NCBI GenBank assembly: GCA_964440605.1
Contig: CAYTSW010000168.1
Coordinates: 1-5,704, forward strand
Source: CAYTSW01 sp964440605
Lineage (GTDB): Bacteria; Planctomycetota; Phycisphaerae; Phycisphaerales; UBA1924
Direction: 5' to 3'
Length of the DNA: 5,704 nt
Of the stretch, positions 1 to 4,996 are shown piece by piece (positions within the stretch are counted from its first letter, which is position 1; each line of letters starts with the position of its first letter). A program made the translations under genes and the position numbers. The notes beneath the pieces are model-generated. The model was given only the letters and a program-made list of their open reading frames with translations. It did not search any database and had not been told where the DNA came from.

Positions 1-1003
1 GCAAGCGCTCGGGCAGGTCCGGGTTGGCGATGAAGAGTTCGCCGAAGGCGACGGCGTCGGCGCGGCCGCCGGTGATCGTCTCGCGAGCGAGGTCGCCGGT
101 GAAGGCTCCGTTGGCGATGTACGTGTTCTTGAAGTGCGGGCGGAGGGCCTTGTAGAAGTCTTCGTCGCGTTCCTGGCCGGCGAACGCCTCGACGCCGTGG
201 AGGTAGGCGAGGTTGTACGCGCTGAGCGCTTCGGCGAGGGCGGCGAAGGTCTCGAGCGGGTCGTCATCGTTCATCGCGTTGAACTTGCCCAGGGGCGAGA
301 TGCGGTAGCCGACGCGACCGGGGGACCAGACGTCGAGCACGGCTTCGACGACCATCTTCGGGAAGCGCAATCGGTTCTCGAGTGAGCCGCCGAAGTCGTC
401 GGTGCGCGAGTTCGTCGCGGTTCGGAGGAACTGGTCGAGCAGGTAGCCGTTGGCGCCGTGGATCTCGACGCCGTCGAACCCGGCGTCCTTGGCGCGCTGC
501 GCGCCTCGCCGGAACTGGTCGGCGACACCGGGGATCTCGTCTGCTTCGAGCGCCCGCGGTTCGGAGACCCGCACCACGCCGGAGTCTTTGTCGATGTACG
601 TCTGGCTCTCGGCGCGGATGGCCGAGGGGGCGACCGGCTGCGCGTTGTTGGGTTGCAGGGCCGTGTGCGAGATGCGCCCGACGTGCCAGAGCTGGAGGAA
701 GATTGTCGCGCCCTCCTCGTGCACGGCGTCGGTGATCCGGCGCCAACCCTCGACCTGCTCGTCCGTGTGGATGCCGGGCGTAAAGGCGTAGCCCTTGCCT
801 TGCGGCGAGACCTGCGTCGCCTCCGAGATGATCAGCCCGGCGGTCGCCCGCTGGCGGTAGTACGTCGCCATGATGTCGTTGGGCACATCCCCCGGCTGGC
901 TCGAGCGCGAGCGCGTGAGCGGGGCCATGAGGACGCGGTGGGGCAGCGTGAGCTCGCCCATCTGGAGCGGGGCGAAGAGCGGGTCGGTGGGGGTATCGGT
1001 CAC
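1..1003 (-). CDS. nemA: Old Yellow Enzyme family alkene reductase (NemA-like), 3' end cut by window edge
   Basis: This is an FMN-dependent NAD(P)H:flavin oxidoreductase that reduces activated C=C bonds (enones, maleimides) and often nitro compounds; it is a soluble TIM-barrel enzyme. About 334 residues are visible, against roughly 365 for E. coli NemA, so about 30 C-terminal residues lie beyond the left edge. Visible motifs in order are APLTRSR (27-33), AGLIISEAT (55-63), QLWHVGRISH (104-113), the active-site segment HGANGYLLDQF (182-192), RTDDFGGSLENR (200-211), and a late FMN-phosphate segment around VAFGELFIANPDL. His182 and Asn185 match the ligand-binding His/Asn pair of yeast OYE1 (NemA itself has His/His), and Tyr187 matches the proton-donor Tyr. 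The start is GTG at 1003, because an in-frame stop lies upstream and a GGAG sits at 1010-1013, six bases before it. The gene is divergent from ogt with 40 bp between start codons. The family call is firm; the physiological substrate is unknown. Confidence 0.95.
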   Translation of the reverse strand, partial: MTDTPTDPLFAPLQMGELTLPHRVLMAPLTRSRSSQPGDVPNDIMATYYRQRATAGLIISEATQVSPQGKGYAFTPGIHTDEQVEGWRRITDAVHEEGATIFLQLWHVGRISHTALQPNNAQPVAPSAIRAESQTYIDKDSGVVRVSEPRALEADEIPGVADQFRRGAQRAKDAGFDGVEIHGANGYLLDQFLRTATNSRTDDFGGSLENRLRFPKMVVEAVLDVWSPGRVGYRISPLGKFNAMNDDDPLETFAALAEALSAYNLAYLHGVEAFAGQERDEDFYKALRPHFKNTYIANGAFTGDLARETITGGRADAVAFGELFIANPDLPERL

Positions 1004-1043
1004 GATGATCTCCGCAAAGGTGGGTGTTGGTACCGTGGTTGCT
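1004..1043. promoter_or_regulatory. Divergent control region between the OYE reductase and ogt, with a GGAG ribosome binding site for the reductase
   Basis: Only 40 bp separate the two opposite start codons, so promoters for both genes must sit here or reach into the opposite gene's 5' end. A good Shine-Dalgarno for the minus-strand reductase (GGAG, 1010-1013) is visible. A TTGACG resembling a -35 box for the minus strand lies at 1047-1052, inside the start of ogt, but no convincing -10 follows at the usual spacing. For ogt there is an AAAGGTGG stretch at 1016-1023, too far from ATG 1044 to serve it well but suitably placed for a GTG at 1035, which is an alternative start. I see no clear operator palindrome. 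Confidence 0.4.
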
Positions 1044-1592
1044 ATGCGTCAAGCATCAGACGGGCCGGTCTATTGCGTGGGGATCGCGACGCCGCTGGGG
1101 TGGGTGCGAATCGTGACGAGCGAGGCGGGGCTGCGCGAGCTGGCGTTCACCGATGACAGGCCGACGGCTTCGGCGACGACTCCCCCACCGCTGCGGAAGG
1201 TCGCGGCGTGGGTGGCGGCGTACTTCGCCGGCGACGCTCCGCCATTCGACGGTCCGCTCGACCTGCGCGGGTCGGCGTTCGAACAGCGTGTGTGGGCCAT
1301 CGTGCGCACGATCGGCTTCGGCCAGATGCGCAGCTACGGCTCGATCGCTCGCGCGCTCGGCGAACCCGGGGCGGCTCGGGCGGTGGGGCGTGCCAACGGG
1401 CGGAACCCCGCGGCGTTGGTCGTGCCGTGCCACCGCGTCGTGGGAGCGGACGGCTCGTTGACGGGGTATGCGGGCGGGCTGGAGCGCAAGGCTGCGTTGC
1501 TGGCGCACGAAGGCGGCGGGCTCTTCGGGGCCGCGGGTCAGCATCCGCGGCTGGGCGGAACGCGAAAGTCAGAGCATGCAACAGGCTCCTGA
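1044..1592 (+). CDS. ogt: Methylated-DNA--protein-cysteine S-methyltransferase
   Basis: This is a single-turnover DNA repair protein that moves the alkyl group of O6-alkylguanine (and O4-alkylthymine) onto its own cysteine. It has 182 residues, slightly longer than the usual 150-175. The N-terminal part (about 8-75) is the weakly conserved ribonuclease-H-like subdomain, and the C-terminal part (about 76-160) is the winged-helix DNA-binding and catalytic domain. The PCHR motif is at 128-131 with acceptor Cys129. Other positions line up with human AGT: Tyr98 (Tyr114), Arg112 of RAVG as the arginine finger (Arg128), Asn121 (Asn137), His130 and Glu156 (Glu172). All key residues are present. ATG 1044 is chosen because it lies just before the conserved start of the domain; the frame is open further upstream, and GTG 1035 or 1020 are possible. 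The tail after residue 157 is glycine-rich and not family-like. The gene forms a tight pair with the downstream DUF427 gene. Confidence 0.95.
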   Translation: MRQASDGPVYCVGIATPLGWVRIVTSEAGLRELAFTDDRPTASATTPPPLRKVAAWVAAYFAGDAPPFDGPLDLRGSAFEQRVWAIVRTIGFGQMRSYGSIARALGEPGAARAVGRANGRNPAALVVPCHRVVGADGSLTGYAGGLERKAALLAHEGGGLFGAAGQHPRLGGTRKSEHATGS

Positions 1593-1602
1593 GCGTGAAC
1601 CG

Positions 1603-2076
1603 ATGAAAGCGGGCCAGCGAAGCGTATGGGACTTCCCGCGCCCCCCCGCGATCGAAAACGTGCCGAGCGAGGTGCGCGTGGAGCTTGGGGGCGTGGAGAT
1701 CGCCCGCTCCACCCGCTGCGTGCGCGTGCTCGAGACGAGCCACCCGCCGGTGTACTTCTTCCCGCCCGAGGACGTGCGCACGGACCTGCTCAAGCCGACC
1801 GGCCGGACGTCGGCGTGCGAGTGGAAGGGTCGTGCGCTGTACTTCGACGTCGTGACCGACAGCGGCGCCACGACGCGCGAGGTGGCCTTCACGTACCCCG
1901 AGCCGACGAAACGCTTCGAGGAGTACGCGGGGTGGTTGTCGTTCTACGCCGACGAGCTGGCGTGTTATGTGGGCGAGGAGCGCGTGACGCCGCAGCCCGG
2001 CCTGTTCTACAGCGGCTGGGTGACGTCGGAGTTCGCCGGGCCGTTCAAGGGGGGGCCGGGGAGTTGGGGGTGGTGA
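1603..2076 (+). CDS. DUF427 domain-containing protein of unknown function
   Basis: This 157-residue protein belongs to the DUF427 family, whose biochemical role I do not know; the family has a small all-beta fold. I recognise the pattern from residue 7: SVWDFPRPP, then VRVLETSHPPVYFFPPEDV (40-58), CEWKGRALYFDVV (72-84), FTYPEP (96-101), and the C-terminal block VTPQPGLFYSGWVTSEFAGP (128-147) followed by FKGGPGSWGW. The tryptophan-glycine ending is typical of the long single-domain members I recall from cyanobacteria and actinobacteria. There is no signal peptide or membrane segment, so it should be cytoplasmic. ATG 1603 is preferred because homologues I recall begin only a few residues before SVWD, and a GAG lies nine bases upstream. 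ATG 1576 is also in frame (166 residues) and would overlap ogt by 17 bp. Either start implies co-transcription with ogt. Family call firm, start uncertain, function unknown. Confidence 0.88.
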   Translation: MKAGQRSVWDFPRPPAIENVPSEVRVELGGVEIARSTRCVRVLETSHPPVYFFPPEDVRTDLLKPTGRTSACEWKGRALYFDVVTDSGATTREVAFTYPEPTKRFEEYAGWLSFYADELACYVGEERVTPQPGLFYSGWVTSEFAGPFKGGPGSWGW

Positions 2077-2100
2077 TGGAGCGGGCGCGGAGCTACTGAG

Positions 2101-2120
2101 GGGCACGACCTGCGGTGCCC
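2101..2120 (+). terminator. Possible hairpin downstream of the DUF427 gene
   Basis: GGGCAC (2101-2106) and GTGCCC (2115-2120) form a perfect 6-bp stem with an 8-base loop, 24 bases after the DUF427 stop. No T-run follows, so it is not a classical intrinsic terminator. Its right arm is also the left edge of the partial repeat, so the stem may be a by-product of the repeat. Confidence 0.3.
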
Positions 2121-2129
2121 GGGTACGGC
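2114..2129. repeat. Partial copy of the palindromic repeat, cut by the N gap
   Basis: The 16 bases from 2114 to 2129 (GGTGCCCGGGTACGGC) are identical to 2244-2259 and 2357-2372, the left arm of the two complete units to the right of the gap. The copy runs directly into the N run, showing that the array extends across the gap. Confidence 0.85.
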
Positions 2130-2229
2130 NNNNNNNNNNNNNNNNNNNNNNNNNNNNNNNNNNNNNNNNNNNNNNNNNNNNNNNNNNNNNNNNNNNNNNN
2201 NNNNNNNNNNNNNNNNNNNNNNNNNNNNN
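2130..2229. other. Assembly gap of exactly 100 N
   Basis: There are one hundred consecutive N. This is a common placeholder for a scaffold gap of unknown size. Repeat sequence abuts it on both sides, so the real length and number of repeat units are not known from this sequence. Confidence 0.97.
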
Positions 2230-2342
2230 CGTTTGCTGGGGCGGGTGCCCGGGTACGGCGCAGCCGAACCCGGCGTTGGTCGTGAATGCGGACGCTGGTT
2301 CCGGCTTCTGCCGCGCAGTAGCCGGGCACCCACCTTTGCTGG
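2230..2342. repeat. Tandem repeat unit A (113 bp) with 89-bp imperfect palindrome
   Basis: The unit begins with CGTTTGCTGGGGC and contains a palindrome at 2243-2331. The left arm 2243-2273 pairs with 2301-2331: by hand count 26 of 31 positions pair, leaving a 27-base loop. The unit is repeated at 2343 with a period of exactly 113 bp. Inside the 89-bp palindrome I count five differences from unit B: four in the loop (2285, 2294, 2296, 2298) and one in the right arm (2312). The linker to unit B contains TTTGCTGG twice, at 2335-2342 and 2345-2352. It could be a REP/BIME-like element, a MITE-like hairpin, or a transcript-end structure; none of these is shown. Confidence 0.9.
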
Positions 2343-2452
2343 CGTTTGCTGGGGCGGGTGCCCGGGTACGGCGCAGCCGAACCCGGCGTTGGTCGTGGAT
2401 GCGGACACCGCTTCCGGCTTCTGCTGCGCAGTAGCCGGGCACCCCAAATGCC
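2343..2452. repeat. Tandem repeat unit B with 89-bp imperfect palindrome
   Basis: This is the second complete unit, starting with the same CGTTTGCTGGGGC lead. The palindrome spans 2356-2444: left arm 2356-2386 pairs with 2414-2444 at 27 of 31 positions, with mismatches at 2366, 2370, 2378 and 2382, around a 27-base loop (2387-2413). The first 55 bases are identical to unit A. After the palindrome the sequence departs from unit A (CCAAATGCC instead of the TTTGCTGG linker), so this is the right end of the array. It lies about 30 bases past the GH31 stop codon. Confidence 0.88.
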
Positions 2453-2459
2453 AGCCCGC

Positions 2460-2473
2460 GCGCGCTCTCGCGC
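2460..2473 (-). terminator. GC-only hairpin abutting the GH31 stop codon
   Basis: GCGCG (2460-2464) and CGCGC (2469-2473) form a perfect 5-bp stem with a 4-base loop, directly next to the GH31 stop (2474-2476). No T-run follows on the minus strand. Together with repeat unit B just downstream it may help end or protect the GH31 transcript, but a short GC hairpin in a GC-rich genome can arise by chance. Confidence 0.25.
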
Positions 2474-4642
2474 TCAGACCAGCACGATGTTGATCGAGCG
2501 CTGCACCGCCGGGCGGTCGCCTTCGACGTGTTCGAGCCTCGCCTTCGGCTCGGCACCCGCGACGCATTCGACGCGGATGCGGCTCAGGCAGTAGTCGCCG
2601 GTCTGGTAGGACCAGCCGTCGCCGGCGTCTTCGTACAGCAGTCCTTCGGCGCGGCCGCTGTCGTCGAGGGCCGCGACGATCGTCAGCGGGTCGACGGGCT
2701 TCTCGCCGGTGTGCAGCATGACGGGGCCCGTGGGGATCGCGGCCCCGGCTTTGAGGTGCAGCTCGGGCAGGTCGGGGTCGGGCTCGCCGAGTTGGACGGG
2801 CCGCCAGTCGCTCTTGGGCGTCGCAATCGGTGTGCGCTGCTCAGCGTCGTTCTTCGGATAGACGTCGCACGTCACGAGCAGGTGTTCGCCGAGGAGGAAG
2901 GCGCGATCTTCGGTGCGCAGGTCGGCGTCGCTCGCGTCGGCGAAGAAGGCGGGCAGGGTGATCGGGTCGCCTTGCGTGTGCGCGCGCCAGGCGAGGGTGT
3001 AGAGGTGCGGCATAAGGCGGTAACGCAGCTCGATGGCGCGGCGGCACGTCGCTTCGCATTCGGGGCCGAACGACCAGGGCTCCTTGTCGATGCAGCCGTC
3101 GGCGACGTGCGCACGCGCGAAGGGGAGCAGGCAGCCGACGCCCATCCAGCGGGCGAAGAGTTCGGGGTCGCCTTCGGTGGGGTCGATGAAGCCGCCGATG
3201 TCGGGGCCGGACATCGGTTGGCCGGACAGGCCGAGCGAGAGGACCATGGGGATGGAGCGGTGCAGGTCGGTCCAGGTGGCGGCGTTGTCGCCGGTCCACG
3301 TGGCGGCGTACCGATGCCCGCCCAGAAAGTTGGACCGCGTCAGGAGGAAGGGGCGTTTGTCGGGTCGGGCGGCGAGGATGCCTTCGCGCGAGGCGCGGAC
3401 CATGAGCATGCCGTAGACGTTGTGGTAGGCGGCGTGGGGGGCGGCGGGGAGGCCGTCGCCGCCGCGGTGCCACGTGTTTTCGGGCATCGTCTTCGTGATG
3501 TCATCGAAGACGGAGGGCTCGTTCATGTCGTTCCACACCCCGTCGATGCCGTGGGCGAGATAGTCCTTGTAAAGCCCGGCCCACCACTTTCGGGTCTCGG
3601 GGCGTGTGAAGTCGGGGAAGCAACTCGGCCCGGCCCAGACGGAGCCGACGTAGGGCTCGCCGTCGGACGCGAGGGTGAAGTGCCCGCCCTCGGTGCCGGT
3701 GGCGTAGACGGGGTCGTCGTCGTCCTTCTTCGGCGCGGGGTCGATCATCCAGACGGTGCGGAAGCCCATCTCGTGCAAGCGGTCGTTGACGGACCTCGGG
3801 TCGGGGAAGCGGTGCTCGTGGAAGGTGAAGATGCGGTAGTCCTGCATGTAGTGGATGTCGAACCAGATGACGTCGCAGGGGATTTGCCGCGTGCGGAACT
3901 CCTCGGCGATGCGCATGGCCCGGCCCGCGGGGTAGTACGACCAGCGGCATTGGTGATACCCAAGCGCCCAGAGCGGCAGCATGGGCGGTCGGCCCGTCAC
4001 GCGCGCCAAGAGGCGGCAGAGCTCGAGGGGCGACTCGGCTTCGAGGATGTACACCGGGAAGGCCGGGCCCTCGGCGCGCACGCGGATCGCGGCGGGGTCA
4101 GTGAGGTCGACGTCACACCGGAAGGTCGTATCGGCGAGGACGCCGAAGGCCGACCCGTCGACCCGCACCGCGAAGACCCACGGGTGCGACTGGTACAGGC
4201 TCGGGTTGGAATCGGTGTAGGCGGGCCAGTCGGTGTTCCAGCAGGTGTAGACGCGCCCGGACCGCTCGAGCGGGGCGGCGTGCATCCCGACGCCGTGGAG
4301 CGTCGTGCCGGCCTCGATGGGCACTTCGATGAGATGCCGCGCGTCGAGGCAGGCGCCGAAGTGAACGACGGTCGTCGGGTCGCTGATGGGTGCGCCGGTC
4401 TCGCGACCGAGTCCGGGATCCTCGAGGGCGAAACTGGGAATGGGCGGATCGTCGGGCGTCACGCCCTCGGGCAGCCAGCGCGTGACGCCGGGCAGGAGCG
4501 TTGCGCCGACGCCTGGGCGTGGCGGGCTGAGCGGTCGATCGAGGCGTTGCTCGGCACGGAAGAGGCTCTTGGGATGGATGATGCGCTCGTCGTGCAGGGG
4601 GGACGCATCGGAGCGGGGCTTGGGCATGGGGAAGTCGGGCAT
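2474..4642 (-). CDS. Glycoside hydrolase family 31 protein, probable alpha-glucosidase
   Basis: This retaining exo-acting glycosidase probably releases glucose from the non-reducing ends of alpha-glucosides. It has 722 residues from ATG 4642. The order is an N-terminal beta-sandwich (about 80-215), the catalytic (beta/alpha)8 barrel starting near PPMLPLWALGYHQCRW (219-234), and C-terminal beta domains after about 560. The GH31 signature GVWNDMNEPSVF (368-379) holds the predicted nucleophile Asp372. TWTGDN (448-453) holds the predicted acid/base Asp452. WFDIHYMQDYRIFTF (260-274) supplies the -1 subsite Asp262, and FARAH (508-512) is also conserved. All catalytic positions are present. There is no signal peptide, so it is probably cytoplasmic and acts on imported oligosaccharides. 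ATG 4642 is preferred over an in-frame TTG at 4681, which would add 13 proline- and arginine-rich residues, and over ATG 4627; none has a good Shine-Dalgarno. The residues suggest a glucosidase rather than a xylosidase, but substrate is not proven. The gene stands alone downstream of a tRNA. Confidence 0.95.
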   Translation of the reverse strand: MPDFPMPKPRSDASPLHDERIIHPKSLFRAEQRLDRPLSPPRPGVGATLLPGVTRWLPEGVTPDDPPIPSFALEDPGLGRETGAPISDPTTVVHFGACLDARHLIEVPIEAGTTLHGVGMHAAPLERSGRVYTCWNTDWPAYTDSNPSLYQSHPWVFAVRVDGSAFGVLADTTFRCDVDLTDPAAIRVRAEGPAFPVYILEAESPLELCRLLARVTGRPPMLPLWALGYHQCRWSYYPAGRAMRIAEEFRTRQIPCDVIWFDIHYMQDYRIFTFHEHRFPDPRSVNDRLHEMGFRTVWMIDPAPKKDDDDPVYATGTEGGHFTLASDGEPYVGSVWAGPSCFPDFTRPETRKWWAGLYKDYLAHGIDGVWNDMNEPSVFDDITKTMPENTWHRGGDGLPAAPHAAYHNVYGMLMVRASREGILAARPDKRPFLLTRSNFLGGHRYAATWTGDNAATWTDLHRSIPMVLSLGLSGQPMSGPDIGGFIDPTEGDPELFARWMGVGCLLPFARAHVADGCIDKEPWSFGPECEATCRRAIELRYRLMPHLYTLAWRAHTQGDPITLPAFFADASDADLRTEDRAFLLGEHLLVTCDVYPKNDAEQRTPIATPKSDWRPVQLGEPDPDLPELHLKAGAAIPTGPVMLHTGEKPVDPLTIVAALDDSGRAEGLLYEDAGDGWSYQTGDYCLSRIRVECVAGAEPKARLEHVEGDRPAVQRSINIVLV

Positions 4643-4775
4643 TGGGGAGCGGCTTCGCGGAGGGTGAGCGCAGCGGGACAACGACGCGGGGCGATCGCGT
4701 GGGGCGGACTGTAGCGATGCGGATGGGAGGCCCGGCGTCCTCGTCCGCGCATATACGCGCAGGGTGCGGGAGCAA

Positions 4776-4848
4776 AGCCACCTGCCGGACTCGAACCGGC
4801 GACCTAAGCTTTACGAAAGCTTCGCTCTACCAACTGAGCTAAGGTGGC
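4776..4848 (-). tRNA. tRNA-Thr, anticodon CGU
   Basis: Read on the minus strand, this is a complete 73-base cloverleaf: acceptor GCCACCT pairing with AGGTGGC, D-stem GCTC/GAGC with an 8-base loop, anticodon stem AAGCT/AGCTT with loop TTCGTAA, a 5-base variable region, and T-arm GCCGG/CCGGC with loop TTCGAGT. The anticodon CGT (plus-strand 4813-4815) reads the Thr codon ACG, a favoured codon in a GC-rich genome. The discriminator base is T, whereas E. coli tRNA-Thr has A. The 3' CCA is not encoded (TTG follows), so it must be added by the CCA-adding enzyme. It lies between hflX and the GH31 gene, all on the same strand. Confidence 0.97.
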
Positions 4849-4895
4849 CTGCCGCGCCGTGGGGATTAGGGTCGGTCTCCGGCGGCGCGAGGGGC

Positions 4896-4924
4896 ATTAT
4901 CCGCGCACGAGGGGTCGAAGTCCA
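4896..4924 (-). promoter_or_regulatory. Candidate sigma-70-type promoter for tRNA-Thr
   Basis: On the minus strand GATAAT (4896-4901) matches five of six bases of the -10 consensus, with TGGACT (4919-4924) as a four-of-six -35 at 17-bp spacing. It lies 47 bases upstream of the tRNA 5' end, a reasonable distance for a short 5' leader removed by RNase P. The AT-rich hexamer stands out in GC-rich surroundings. Consensus use in this organism is unknown, so this is tentative. Confidence 0.35.
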
Positions 4925-4942
4925 CCGGGCTCGCGCCTGGTG
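4923..4942 (-). terminator. Possible hairpin downstream of hflX
   Basis: On the minus strand CACCAGGC and GCCCGGTG form an 8-position stem with one A/C mismatch, closed by the stable tetraloop GCGA, about 54 bases after the hflX stop. No T-run follows, so any termination would not be of the classical intrinsic type. It overlaps the candidate -35 of the tRNA promoter. Confidence 0.22.
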
Positions 4943-4996
4943 CTCCATGTGGTGACGAAGCGCGTGTGAGTCCGGTGCGTGGGCGGCTATCGGGCG

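Larger units (their letters stand above)
2077..2473. other. Convergent intergenic region: no gene, palindromic repeat array plus assembly gap
   Basis: These 397 bases separate the stop codons of the DUF427 gene and the GH31 gene, which face each other. I find no credible coding sequence. Open frames through the region exist only because the repeats and the N run contain few stops, and the 113-bp repeat period is not a multiple of three. The region holds a short hairpin after the DUF427 gene, a partial repeat, 100 N, two repeat units, and a GC-only hairpin beside the GH31 stop. Confidence 0.85.

Noticed and set aside
264..1052. A 262-codon minus-strand frame overlapping the OYE reductase
   Set aside because: It is in the wrong frame: rich in Arg, Ala, His and Pro with no conserved motifs, while the neighbouring frame gives the complete reductase.
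458..1156. Plus-strand open frames opposite the OYE reductase
   Set aside because: The minus strand encodes a continuous, motif-complete Old Yellow Enzyme protein here; the plus-strand frames have no recognisable family.
2230..2452. CRISPR array
   Set aside because: The units are 113 bp and nearly identical throughout, with an 89-bp palindrome and no short repeat separated by unique spacers; no cas gene is nearby.
1147..2567. Long minus-strand open frames running through the repeats and the N gap
   Set aside because: They pass through 100 N and through repeats with a period (113) that is not a multiple of three, so the same DNA is read in different frames in each unit. They also lie opposite ogt and the DUF427 gene or overlap the GH31 end.
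3837..3881. His in place of Asp in the DIxYM motif of the GH31 protein as a possible loss of function
   Set aside because: The first Asp of the motif, the -1 subsite residue, is kept, and as far as I recall DIHYM occurs in other bacterial GH31 enzymes. The nucleophile and acid/base are intact, so this looks like normal family variation.
2528..4714. A 728-codon open frame on the plus strand opposite the GH31 gene
   Set aside because: It is antisense to a full-length GH31 gene with intact catalytic motifs. Its protein is valine-, glycine- and arginine-rich without recognisable domains, as expected for the shadow of a GC-rich gene.
4113..4781. Minus-strand frame across the GH31 5' end and tRNA
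   Set aside because: It is an off-frame arginine-rich shadow that also runs into the tRNA gene.
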